Origin: a bacterium
GTDB taxonomy: Bacteria; UBP6; UBA1177
NCBI GenBank assembly: GCA_016290135.1
Contig: JAEESW010000015.1
Span: 1 to 49,394 of the forward strand
Length of the DNA: 49,394 bases
Direction: 5' to 3'
Shown here piece by piece: positions 1 to 7,498 of this stretch. The notes under the pieces were generated by a model. The model was given only the letters and a program-made list of their open reading frames with translations. It had not been told where the DNA came from and searched no databases. Position numbers and translations under genes: made by a program. Each line of letters starts with the position of its first letter. Position 1 is the stretch's first letter.

Positions 1-138
1 GTTTTTGTTCCGCAGCCATTTTTCTATCAAAGAAAGACCATTTTCAATATTTTTCACCATGTCGGTTAATGAAATGTAGTCTTTTTCATTAACAGAAACA
101 ATCGAGATTTCAGTGTTTTCTACAATAATTTTTGTCAT
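1..138 (-). CDS. KilA-N domain protein, N-terminal part (runs off the window edge)
   Basis: The minus strand reads MTKIIVENTEISIVSVNEKD at the start and stays open for 46 codons to the window edge. The opening strands followed by 'DYISLTDM' are typical of KilA-N domain proteins, a DNA-binding family common in phages and mobile elements and in proteins annotated as antirepressors. An AAAGGAGAAGAAAATG context gives a strong ribosome binding site for this start. The gene faces away from cas12a and has its own promoter. Only the start is visible, so the downstream domains and the true function are unknown. Confidence 0.7.
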   Translation of the reverse strand, partial: MTKIIVENTEISIVSVNEKDYISLTDMVKNIENGLSLIEKWLRNKN

Positions 139-206
139 TTTCTTCTCCTTTTTCTAATTGGTTTACTTGATATCTCACAATACCTCAGTAACAAAAATCA
201 AATATA

Positions 207-234
207 ATAATAAATGTTCACGCAACAATGTCAA
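207..234 (-). promoter_or_regulatory. Promoter for the KilA-N gene
   Basis: On the minus strand TTGACA (234 to 229) and TATTAT (212 to 207) are separated by 16 bases, about 70 bases upstream of the KilA-N start. The match to a sigma-70 promoter is good, and the 16-base spacing recurs elsewhere in the window. The rest of the 139-366 interval is AT-rich with no other feature I can support. Confidence 0.5.
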
Positions 235-366
235 TGTAAAAATCTAATATCAAATCTTTAAATCACAAAACAATATTTTAAAACACACCTCGAAATCAAG
301 CGTTTTTATTTAACTCTGCATAGATTAAAATTAGAAAATTATTCAATAAAATTAAGTAGTTGTTAC

Positions 367-394
367 TTGAAAAGGGCAGGGGTTTGGGTATAGT
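367..394 (+). promoter_or_regulatory. Promoter for cas12a
   Basis: TTGAAA (367-372) and TATAGT (389-394) lie 16 bases apart, the spacing seen at other promoters in this window. Transcription would start near 401 and leave a 5' untranslated region of about 150 bases, which holds the hairpin at 440-468. This is inferred from sequence only. Confidence 0.5.
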
Positions 395-439
395 GCGGAG
401 CGATTGAGCAAGATTTCTTTTATAAAAACATGATTTTTT

Positions 440-468
440 CCAACTTCGGCACTATATGCCGGAGTTGG
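440..468 (+). promoter_or_regulatory. Hairpin in the cas12a 5' untranslated region
   Basis: CCAACTTCGGC (440-450) and GCCGGAGTTGG (458-468) form an 11-pair stem, with one G-U pair, around the loop ACTATAT. It lies between the predicted promoter and the cas12a ribosome binding site. No T-run follows it directly, so it does not look like a strong terminator. It could be a regulatory element or a protein-binding site; the function is unknown. Confidence 0.4.
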
Positions 469-554
469 TGAGTAAAATATATTTTGTGATTTTGAGAGGA
501 TTAGAGTATTAATCAATGAAAATGGTTTAGATATTTATTGAAATGGAGGAGTTA

Positions 555-3500
555 ATGACAAATTTTTCTGATTTTACGGGTCTTTTTTCGCTTAGCAAGA
601 CTCTCAGGTTTGAACTGAAGCCTGTCGGGAAAACCAAAGAAACCTTTAAGCAATGGCTTGAAGATATGAATAGCACTAATGAGGAAGGCAACTTATTTGC
701 GAAAGACAAGAAAATCAAAGATGCCTATTTGGCGTTAAAGCCAATAATGGATAGTTTGCACGAGCAGTTTATTGAAATGTCTTTGCTCTCCGATAAAGCG
801 AAGGGAATCGATTTTTCGGAATATTTTGAAGCATATCGAGAAAAAAGTGATTTAGACGAACTTGAAAAAGATTTACGCGCAAAAATTGGTGAAACCTATG
901 AAATTGCCGGGAATTATTTTTATAAAGAAATAAGCAATGTTCTTGGCAAAGAAATCAAAGCGAAGAAAGATAAGCCATACGAGTGTCTTACTGATGCTAA
1001 AATGCTCAATTACTTATCAAACGATAACAATGTAAAAAAATTATCAGAGCGAAACGGCATTGACGAGCAGATACTTGCCAATCATATCAAGCAATTCAAA
1101 GGTTTTTGGTGTTATTTGGGTGGTTATAATCAAAATCGTGAGAATTATTATGAGATTGACGAGGCTTCAACTGCTGTCGCCACTCGTATTGTCCACGAAA
1201 ATCTACCCACATTTTGCAGCAATGTTTTGCGTTTCGAGAATCGCAAGGAGGACTATCTCGGCATTTACCAGTATTTGAAAGACAAGGACCGCGAAACAAA
1301 GATTAAAAACTCGAAAGGCGAAGAAGTTGATGCAGAAGCAATTTCTGAAAGTGTTTTTCGAATCCAGCATTTTAACGAATGCCTTGCGCAGCCGCAAATT
1401 GAAGAGTACAACCGAATTATCGGCAATTACAATCTGCTAATCAACCTATACAATCAGGCGCGACGAGAGGAAGCTGGTTTCAAGAAGATAGACGAGTTTG
1501 AAACCTTATACAAACAAATTGGTTGCGGTAAAAAGAAATCGATGTTTGAAACATTGCAAAACGACAGCGATGTAAAAGAACTTCTGCAAAATGCTAAAAA
1601 TGCAGGGGATGTAATGTTTAAAAATACCCTGCCAGCATTTATCCAATTCTTGAAAGAGTGCGATAACTGGGACGGCATTTATATGTCAAGTGTTGCCGTC
1701 AATAAAATATCCACCAAATACTTTGCTAATTGGCACAGTATCAAGGATAAATTAAAAGACGCAAAAGCAAACGCATGCATCACATACGATAAAAACAGGG
1801 AAGAACAAATAAAACTGCGTGATGCTGTGGAATTGTCAGGACTGTTCGCTGTGTTGGATACTGAAGAGTCGGAACTCTTTTTCAAAGACTCGCTTTTCAA
1901 GGATAACGAAACCAACGAGTATCGCGGCATTTTGGATAAAGATCTTCCGCCAAGCAAAAACATCATCAATTTATTGTGCTTTGATATTGAGCACAACATA
2001 AAGGCTTTTATGCAAGAATCTGATAGCATTGTCGCATTGGAAAAATACAAAGACGAAAACATTCAGGCAGGTGAAGAAGACCAGACAATAAAGAAAATAA
2101 AAGAATGGTTTGATGCAGCGACCGATGCTATGCGTATTGTGCGCTATTTTGCTGTGCGCAAAAGCAAAATGAAAGGCAACTTGCCAAACGTGACGATGGA
2201 ACTGGCATTGAGCAACTTGCTTTATAGTGAGGATGCGTTGTGGTTCAAGTGGTATGACCTTATCCGCAACTATTTTACGAAGAAACCACAAGACGATGCA
2301 AAAGAAAATAAATTGAAGTTGAATTTTGGAACGCCTTCTTTATTAGGCGGTTGGAGTGACGGGCAAGAGAAGAATAAAGCCGCTACGATATTGAAGTGTG
2401 ATAACGATTTGTATTTGTGCATATTAAAAACAAAAAATATTTTTGACACTTCAAAAGATGATAACCCGATTTATACGAAACAATCGAAAGCAAGTCGTCT
2501 GATTTTAAGAAATTTGGCTTTTAAAACTCTCGCAGGAAAAGGCTTTTTAAGTGAGAATGGTGTTTCTTACGGTGAAATGGGAAAGGATAATCCAACCAAA
2601 GCCATTCAATGTTTACAGAAAATCATCAAAGAACGATATGTAAATAAATATCCTCTATTGGAGAAATTTGTAACAAACACATATACTGACAAAAGTAAAT
2701 TCGATGCGGAAATCAATGAAAGCTTGCAAGAATGTTATGTCTGCGAGTTTGTGCCAATAGATTGGAATATAGTTACTGAAAGGCAAAACAATGCAGAGTT
2801 GTTCTTGTTCGAAATCCATTGCAAAGATTATCAGCGAGGGATCAGTGGCAAAAAAGATTTGCAGACTATGTATTGGGAGGATGTATTATCTGACGGTAGT
2901 AAACATCAATTGTGTGCTGGTGCCGAAATATTTATGCGTGAGCCAGTAGCAAATGAATCTCCGATTAAACATAAGGTTGGTTCCAAGATGGTAAACAAGC
3001 GATACAAAGAGGAGGATATTATAAAAACAATTCCTGAGAAGATATACAGGGAAATCTATATGTATGCCAACGGAAAAACAAAAGATATTTCTCCGGAAGC
3101 CAGAAAGTATATTGATGAGCAGAAAGCAATAATCAAAGATGTAAAGCATGAAATCGTTAAGGACAACCGTTTTTATGGTGAACCAAAATACATGTTTCAT
3201 TGTCCCATCAAGTTGTACTTTGAATCAAAAAGCCCCAAATATGCTTTCCCGGAAGTCAATGCGAAAATAACGGATTCACTCCAACAATCCGATAATCTAC
3301 AATTTATCGGCATTGACCGTGGCGAAAAGCACCTTGTGTACAGCTGCACGATAGACAAGAATGCTAAGATTATCAAATGCAACCACCACGATAATATCAA
3401 TGGAACTGACTATGTGAAAAAGTTAGAGGATGTTGCCGACGAGCGTATTATTGCCAAAAAGAATTGGCAGGCACAGAACAAAATCAAGGATTTGAAGACC

Positions 3501-4628
3501 GGCTATATATCACATGTTGTGCATCGTTTGGTGGAAGAAACCATCAAAGACGGCGAGAAAATTGCCCCGCACGCTTACATCGTTTTGGAAGATTTGAACA
3601 CCGAAATGAAGCGCGGTCGCCAAAAGATTGAAAAACAGATTTATCAGAACCTTGAAACTGCGCTCGCAAAGAAACTCAATTTTGTTGTGGATAAAGATGC
3701 TAAGGAGGGCGAACTTGGCTCTGTGAGCAAGGCTTTGCAACTTACGCCGCCCATCAGCAACTATCAAGATATTGAGGGCAAAAAACAATTCGGAGTGATG
3801 CTTTATACGCGGGCAAATTACACTTCTGTTACCGATCCGGCAACAGGATGGCGAAAAACCATTTATATAAAAAATGGAAAAGAAGAAGATATTAAGAACC
3901 AGATATTTAAGGATTTCAGCGATTTTGGTTTTGACGGAAAAGATTATTACTTTGAATACACTGAAGCCAACGCAAAGCACACTTGGCGTTTGTATTCCGG
4001 CAAAGATGGCGAACCGCTACCTCGTTTTCAAAACAAGAAGCAGATACAGCAAGACAAGAACATTTGGGTGCCTGAGAAAAAAAATGTGGTAAAAATCCTT
4101 GATGAACTTTTTGCTGATTTTGATAAAGCGAAGTCGTTTAAAACACAAATTGAAGAAGGTGTTGAATTAAAAAAGGCGGGTGGACGAACTGAAACGGCTT
4201 GGCAATCGCTTCGCTATGCGCTTGAATTGATTCAGCAAATCCGCAATTCAGGTGAAAAGGATTCCAAAGATGACAACTTCTTATATTCCCCCGTCCGCAA
4301 TGAAAACGGCGAACACTTTGATACACGGCATCCTGAAAACAACGGTGATTTATTTGAAATCAAAGATGCTGATGCCAATGGCGCATACAATATTGCTCGC
4401 AAAGGCTTGATTATGGATGCACACATCAAGCATTGGATAGAAAGCGGACGGCCTACAAAAAAGGGGGAAAAATCACAATATTTGGATTTGCTTATTTCTG
4501 ATAAAGAGTGGGATTTGTGGCTTTTGGATAGAGAGCAATGGAAGAAAGAATTACCGGCATTTGCCTTGAAAAGCGCAAAGGATGATGCTGATAAGCCCAA
4601 AACGGCAAAAAGGGGAAAGAAGAAATAA
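555..4628 (+). CDS. cas12a: Cas12a (Cpf1), type V-A CRISPR effector nuclease
   Basis: Single-protein RNA-guided DNA nuclease that also processes its own pre-crRNA. It has 1357 residues, slightly longer than the well-known 1228-1307 residue members. The N-terminus 'FSLSKTLRFELKPVGKT' is the Cas12a WED/REC entry. The split RuvC site is intact: 'IGIDRGEKH' with D921, 'VLEDLNTEMKRGR' with E1012, and 'DADANGAYN' with D1273. R1230 in 'QQIRNSG' matches the conserved Nuc-domain arginine. H806 in 'PIKHKVGSK' is a candidate for the crRNA-processing histidine. The usual PAM-reading loop 'KMLPK' is replaced by 'KTLAGK' (K657-K662). I chose the ATG at 555 because GGAGGA sits just upstream; the in-frame ATG at 543 overlaps that site. 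Base composition is more AT-rich than the core genes to the right, which suggests acquisition. It overlaps the cas4 remnant by one base. Confidence 0.97.
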   Translation: MTNFSDFTGLFSLSKTLRFELKPVGKTKETFKQWLEDMNSTNEEGNLFAKDKKIKDAYLALKPIMDSLHEQFIEMSLLSDKAKGIDFSEYFEAYREKSDLDELEKDLRAKIGETYEIAGNYFYKEISNVLGKEIKAKKDKPYECLTDAKMLNYLSNDNNVKKLSERNGIDEQILANHIKQFKGFWCYLGGYNQNRENYYEIDEASTAVATRIVHENLPTFCSNVLRFENRKEDYLGIYQYLKDKDRETKIKNSKGEEVDAEAISESVFRIQHFNECLAQPQIEEYNRIIGNYNLLINLYNQARREEAGFKKIDEFETLYKQIGCGKKKSMFETLQNDSDVKELLQNAKNAGDVMFKNTLPAFIQFLKECDNWDGIYMSSVAVNKISTKYFANWHSIKDKLKDAKANACITYDKNREEQIKLRDAVELSGLFAVLDTEESELFFKDSLFKDNETNEYRGILDKDLPPSKNIINLLCFDIEHNIKAFMQESDSIVALEKYKDENIQAGEEDQTIKKIKEWFDAATDAMRIVRYFAVRKSKMKGNLPNVTMELALSNLLYSEDALWFKWYDLIRNYFTKKPQDDAKENKLKLNFGTPSLLGGWSDGQEKNKAATILKCDNDLYLCILKTKNIFDTSKDDNPIYTKQSKASRLILRNLAFKTLAGKGFLSENGVSYGEMGKDNPTKAIQCLQKIIKERYVNKYPLLEKFVTNTYTDKSKFDAEINESLQECYVCEFVPIDWNIVTERQNNAELFLFEIHCKDYQRGISGKKDLQTMYWEDVLSDGSKHQLCAGAEIFMREPVANESPIKHKVGSKMVNKRYKEEDIIKTIPEKIYREIYMYANGKTKDISPEARKYIDEQKAIIKDVKHEIVKDNRFYGEPKYMFHCPIKLYFESKSPKYAFPEVNAKITDSLQQSDNLQFIGIDRGEKHLVYSCTIDKNAKIIKCNHHDNINGTDYVKKLEDVADERIIAKKNWQAQNKIKDLKTGYISHVVHRLVEETIKDGEKIAPHAYIVLEDLNTEMKRGRQKIEKQIYQNLETALAKKLNFVVDKDAKEGELGSVSKALQLTPPISNYQDIEGKKQFGVMLYTRANYTSVTDPATGWRKTIYIKNGKEEDIKNQIFKDFSDFGFDGKDYYFEYTEANAKHTWRLYSGKDGEPLPRFQNKKQIQQDKNIWVPEKKNVVKILDELFADFDKAKSFKTQIEEGVELKKAGGRTETAWQSLRYALELIQQIRNSGEKDSKDDNFLYSPVRNENGEHFDTRHPENNGDLFEIKDADANGAYNIARKGLIMDAHIKHWIESGRPTKKGEKSQYLDLLISDKEWDLWLLDREQWKKELPAFALKSAKDDADKPKTAKRGKKK

Positions 4629-4974
4629 TGGATGACTACATCGCCATTTCCACACTTAACGATTTCATCTTCTGTCCGTACTCCATATATCTTCATAATG
4701 TCTATATGGAAACGGATGAGACGATGTATCATGCTTCGCCTCAGACAAGAGGAAAACTGGCTCACGAGGCTACAGACAATAAAACTTCAACCAACCGTTC
4801 AGATATTCTCCTCTCGCTGCCTGTTTATTCTGAGCGCTTCGGTATCATGGGAAAAATCGATTAGTACAAGGTAAAAGAAAAAAAATTGATAGAGCGCAAA
4901 TACCAGTTGAAAAAGATATTCCGCAGACAGATTTATCAACTTTGGGCTCAGATGTTTTGTATGCGTGAAATCTT
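4628..4974 (+). pseudogene. cas4: cas4 remnant (premature stop plus 3' deletion)
   Basis: The first 78 codons are clearly type V-A Cas4: 'STLNDFIFCPYSIYLHN', 'RGKLAHEA' and 'VYSERFGIMGKID'. An in-frame TAG at 4862-4864 ends the frame. The same frame then resumes as YKVKEKKLIERKYQLKKIF and 'QIYQLWAQMFCMRE', the next part of the RecB-like nuclease domain, so the stop is a point mutation in a once-longer gene. Similarity ends near 4968. The C-terminal half with the iron-sulfur cysteines is missing, and the sequence passes straight into cas2. The start overlaps the cas12a stop as TAATG, the normal operon arrangement. Confidence 0.88.
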
Positions 4975-5208
4975 CGTACGAGATTTGCAAAAATGCTGAC
5001 AAAAAACGGTGCTATACGCCTTCAATATTCTGTTTATGAAGTAAATAATTCCAACAGAGTCATAGACAACCTCATTCTTAAAATTGAAGATGAATACTCG
5101 AAAAGGTTCGGAGGCGGTGACAGCGTTATTATTTTTGATGTTTCCGAGGTGAAACTGAAAAAATACGGAAACGCTATTCATCGAGATCAGGATATCGTGT
5201 ATTTGTGA
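4975..5208 (+). pseudogene. cas2: cas2 remnant (5' end deleted)
   Basis: The frame reads 'RTRFAKMLTKNGAIRLQYSVYE', then 'DSVIIFDVSEVKLKKYGNA' and 'HRDQDIVYL', with a TGA at 5206-5208. This matches the type V-A Cas2 family from roughly its second helix to the C-terminus. The first strand with the catalytic aspartate is absent, and an in-frame TGA lies at 4966-4968. An internal ATG at 4993 could allow a 71-residue product, but it would lack the active-site strand. Its direct join to cas4 means a single deletion removed the cas4 3' end, all of cas1 and the cas2 5' end. Confidence 0.87.
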
Positions 5209-5484
5209 TGATGAAGTCTTGACTTCGCTTCATAAAATATGTAGTTTCGGTCTCGCGGTTTAGTAGTAAAAATTGACGGTTCATTCACAACTGAGAATAG
5301 TTAGGTTTTTAGCAAACCTCAGTCTTCCCAAAGAAGTGGGTTCTTGCTCAAACCCGCTTCAGCAAAGGGTTTAGCACGATTTTTTTTGATCTTTCACGGG
5401 GATATCCCCCTAAAAGATATCCAAAATCTGGTTCTGCAACGTCTTGATTTTATTATGTGTTTATAGCGCATTTTGAAAACAAGA
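5209..5484 (+). promoter_or_regulatory. CRISPR leader region
   Basis: About 275 bases without a gene between the cas2 remnant and the first repeat. The repeats at this end are identical, while the far end is degenerate, so this is the leader side. Visible elements are a short hairpin GAAGTC-TT-GACTTC (5213-5226) just after cas2, a stem AGGTTT/AAACCT near 5304-5320, a 12-base palindrome GGGGATATCCCC (5398-5409), and a T-run near 5390-5397. TTGACG at 5273 is the best -35-like hexamer but has no convincing -10. No anti-repeat was seen, as expected for Cas12a, which needs no tracrRNA. Confidence 0.45.
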
Positions 5485-6347
5485 GGCTGTTAAACCGTTA
5501 AAATTTCTACTATTGTAGATACGACAACCGTTCTGCCGTCTTTCCATGGCTGTTAAACCGTTAAAATTTCTACTATTGTAGATGGAAGTAAAGTTTAAGT
5601 TCTGCAGTCTGGTCGGCTGTTAAACCGTTAAAATTTCTACTATTGTAGATAGACAGATTCATGCTGCAATCAGCCGCGGCTGTTAAACCGTTAAAATTTC
5701 TACTATTGTAGATAGCGGCGCGGACTGCGACATCAAGGCTGAGGCTGCTAAACCGTTAAAATTTCTACTATTGTAGATTTCATCGTCCTCGATCTCCCTT
5801 ACAATGGCTGTTAAACCGTTAAAATTTCTACTATTGTAGATGGTCGGATTGTGGAAAAGCAGGATCTTGGCTGTTAAACCGTTAAAATTTCTACTATTGT
5901 AGATAAGACAGGATCGTGCATCATCTGCTTGTTGGGCTGCTAAACCGTTAAAATTTCTACTATTGTAGATCTGAGCGCCGCAGTAAAATCTTCTTCAGAC
6001 CGCTAAACCATTAAAATTTCTACTATTGTAGATTTGTTCAGCGAACATCGGCGGCTAAAAGGCCGCTAAACCATTAAAATTTCTACTACTGTAGATTTTC
6101 TTGACGATTCTTTCTCCGAAGTTGGGCTGCTAAACTGTTAAAATTTCTACTATTGTAGATAGCGAATCATCGGAGAGAGTGAAACGAGGCTGCTAAACCG
6201 CTAAAATTTCTACTATTGTAGATAGAGCATGGATGCGAGCAAGATAGTCGGGGCTGCTAAACCGCTAAAATTTCTACTATTGTAGATTTTCGATCTGGAT
6301 ATTGTCATGCGCAATGGCTGCTAAACCGTTAAAATTTCTACTATTGT
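5485..6347 (+). CRISPR. Type V-A CRISPR array, 14 repeats and 13 spacers
   Basis: The 36-base repeats start GGCTGTTAAACCGTTAAAA and end TTTCTACTATTGTAGAT, the Cas12a crRNA handle with the TCTAC/GTAGA stem. Repeats start at 5485, 5548, 5615, 5678, 5743, 5806, 5869, 5935, 5998, 6061, 6125, 6188, 6252 and 6316. Spacers are 27-31 bases, most often 27. Repeats 1-4, 6 and 7 are identical. Repeats 5 and 8-14 carry substitutions, almost all in the first 17 bases. Repeat 10 changes the loop ATT to ACT but keeps the stem. The last repeat stops after TATTGT and lacks AGAT. Transcription is left to right, from the cas side. All spacers differ; I could not search for their targets. Confidence 0.98.
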
Positions 6348-6405
6348 GGTCAAAATTTTTGACCGCAAATCTGACCTCATTTAATTGTGAACGCAGCGTT
6401 CACAA
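6348..6405. repeat. Two hairpins after the CRISPR array
   Basis: GGTCAAAATTTTTGACC (6348-6364) abuts the truncated final repeat. A perfect 9-pair stem TTGTGAACG-CAG-CGTTCACAA lies at 6385-6405. Neither is followed by a clear T-run, so a terminator role is only possible. They may mark the breakpoint that cut off the last repeat. Confidence 0.5.
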
Positions 6406-6424
6406 TCTGACCCGTGCAAAATAA

Positions 6425-6469
6425 CTCCCCAAAATAATTCCAATTTCCGTTCAAGGTCTGAGATGTTTC
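6425..6469. repeat. Dispersed 45-base repeat, copy 1
   Basis: This stretch begins CTCCCCAAAATAATTCC and ends AGATGTTTC. It recurs at 8215-8259 with two mismatches. The two copies bracket the toxin-antitoxin pair and the truncated BRO-like gene. Confidence 0.85.
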
Positions 6470-6486
6470 GCTTCGCTCAACATGAC

Positions 6487-6537
6487 AAAGACCTATTTTT
6501 TTCTGATTTCGCGAGACGTTTCAGGAAACGCCTCTAC
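6487..6537. repeat. Dispersed palindromic repeat, copy 1
   Basis: About 50 bases starting AAGACCTATTTTTTT and containing the near-palindrome GAGACGTTTC-AG-GAAACGCCTC, ending CTCTAC. It recurs at 7369-7418 with a one-base difference in the T-run. A shorter relative with a perfect palindrome is at 8335-8358. These resemble REP-type intergenic elements. Confidence 0.85.
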
Positions 6538-6591
6538 AAATCCGCAGACAAGAATTCTGAAATTATATTGAAACAAAAATCTAAAAATCGC

Positions 6592-6620
6592 TTGACTTTT
6601 GCAAGCTAATAGCTTACTTT
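6592..6620 (+). promoter_or_regulatory. Promoter and operator of the toxin-antitoxin operon
   Basis: TTGACT (6592-6597) and TACTTT (6615-6620) are 17 bases apart. Between them, touching the -10, is the perfect inverted repeat AAGCT-AAT-AGCTT (6603-6615). A palindrome over the -10 is what an antitoxin repressor of the DinJ/RelB type would bind for autoregulation. Confidence 0.6.
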
Positions 6621-6651
6621 TAGATTGCGTTTTGGTTGCGGAGGTGATGCA

Positions 6652-6957
6652 ATGGGAAGAACATCTAATGTTTTTGCGAGAATCGAGCCGGAAATCAAAG
6701 TTCAGGCGGAAGCGGTTCTCAACCGGCTCGGAATTCCGATGTCGAATGCTGTGGACATGTTTTTGAGACAGGTCATTATTCACAGGGGAATTCCTTTTGA
6801 ATTGAAGCTGGCAGAGGGAAGACCTCTTTTTGTAGGTGAACTCAGCAAGGAAGAGCTCGACAAGGAGATCGCGAAAGGTGTCAACGATATCGAAAACGGT
6901 AATGTGTATTCAGCAGAACAAGTTTCCGAGGAAATGAAGCGGCTTTACGACATATGA
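6652..6957 (+). CDS. dinJ: DinJ/RelB-family antitoxin
   Basis: 101 residues. The N-terminal ribbon-helix-helix domain is recognisable: 'RTSNVFARIEPEIKVQAEAV' then 'LNRLGIPMSNAVDMFLRQV', followed by 'GIPFELKL', the usual DinJ signature. The C-terminal part (about 65-101) is charged and would wrap the toxin. The start at 6652 follows GGAGGTG at good spacing; an upstream TTG at 6625 is possible but unlikely. The stop overlaps the toxin start by four bases, so the two are translationally coupled. It should neutralise the toxin and repress the shared promoter through the palindrome at 6603-6615. Confidence 0.9.
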   Translation: MGRTSNVFARIEPEIKVQAEAVLNRLGIPMSNAVDMFLRQVIIHRGIPFELKLAEGRPLFVGELSKEELDKEIAKGVNDIENGNVYSAEQVSEEMKRLYDI

Positions 6958-7271
6958 ACTGGACGATAAATTATTCAGAAAAAGCATTCAACGATTTGAA
7001 GGCGATATATGAATACATTGCTTTTGAATTGTGTGTGCCTAATACGGCATCAGAACAAGTAAACAGGATAATGGATTCTATAAAAACGCTTGACCGGATG
7101 CCGATGATGCATCCTGTTTATCCGGAAGAACCTTGGAAAAGCAAAGGAATAAGATTTTTCCCGATCGATAATTATCTTGTTTGGTATTTGCCGCAGGAAA
7201 AACAGAAAGCGGTGAATATTGTACGAATCATGTATGGCGGCAGAGATTTTTCAAAAATGTCTGCGGATTAA
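6954..7271 (+). CDS. RelE/ParE-superfamily toxin
   Basis: 105 residues, beginning 'MNWTINYSEKAFNDLKAIYEYI', the standard first strand and helix of RelE/ParE toxins, and ending with 'FFPIDNYLVWYLPQE' and 'VNIVRIMYGGRDF', the C-terminal strands that carry the active-site region. RelE-type members cut mRNA on the ribosome and ParE-type members poison gyrase. The sequence alone does not settle which applies, although the DinJ partner and the C-terminal 'YGGRDF' favour an RNase. It overlaps the antitoxin by ATGA. It may help retain the accessory segment between the CRISPR array and the core genes. Confidence 0.87.
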   Translation: MNWTINYSEKAFNDLKAIYEYIAFELCVPNTASEQVNRIMDSIKTLDRMPMMHPVYPEEPWKSKGIRFFPIDNYLVWYLPQEKQKAVNIVRIMYGGRDFSKMSAD

Positions 7272-7349
7272 CCCACCCGAATGCATTTGGGAATCACACG
7301 CCCTCGCTAGGAGCCGTGTCAGATCACGTCTACGGGGAATGCGGGCGAG

Positions 7350-7366
7350 CCGCCCGCGCTCCGACA
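7350..7366. repeat. Dispersed GC-rich element, copy 1
   Basis: CCGCCCGCGCTCCGACA occurs here and again at 38956-38972. Here it forms the right arm of a CGGGCG-AGC-CGCCCG hairpin. The surrounding 7272-7489 gap has no gene that I can support and is packed with hairpins. Confidence 0.7.
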
Positions 7367-7368
7367 TT

Positions 7369-7418
7369 GAAGACCTATTTTTTCTGATTTCGCGAGACGT
7401 TTCAGGAAACGCCTCTAC
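7369..7418. repeat. Dispersed palindromic repeat, copy 2
   Basis: Second copy of the element at 6487-6537, nearly identical over 50 bases, including GAGACGTTTC-AG-GAAACGCCTC. The two copies flank the toxin-antitoxin genes as direct repeats. Confidence 0.85.
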
Positions 7419-7430
7419 CGATTTTAGGCG

Positions 7431-7498
7431 CCCCTGATTTCAGGGGAGCTGCCGCAAGCGGCTGAGGGGTCTGTAGCTGCCGCAAGCGGATGAGGGAC
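7431..7498. repeat. Hairpin and tandem 22-base repeat upstream of the BRO-like gene
   Basis: CCCCTGA-TT-TCAGGGG (7431-7446) is a perfect hairpin. The stretch AGCTGCCGCAAGCGG then follows twice, 27 bases apart, each time continuing TGAGGG after one variable base. The second copy supplies the ATG of the following open frame, so that start codon is repeat-derived. Confidence 0.75.

Noticed and set aside
389-456. Complementary TATAGTGC (389-396) and GCACTATA (449-456), suggesting an alternative RNA fold upstream of cas12a
   Set aside because: The left arm lies in the predicted -10 box and would not be transcribed, so a riboswitch-like alternation is unlikely.
4993-5208. A 71-residue start-to-stop frame read as an intact small protein
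   Set aside because: It is the C-terminal part of Cas2; upstream codons in the same frame continue the Cas2 match, so it is a remnant.
5209-5484. Search for a tracrRNA or anti-repeat in the leader
   Set aside because: No stretch complementary to the repeat was seen, and Cas12a processes crRNA without a tracrRNA.
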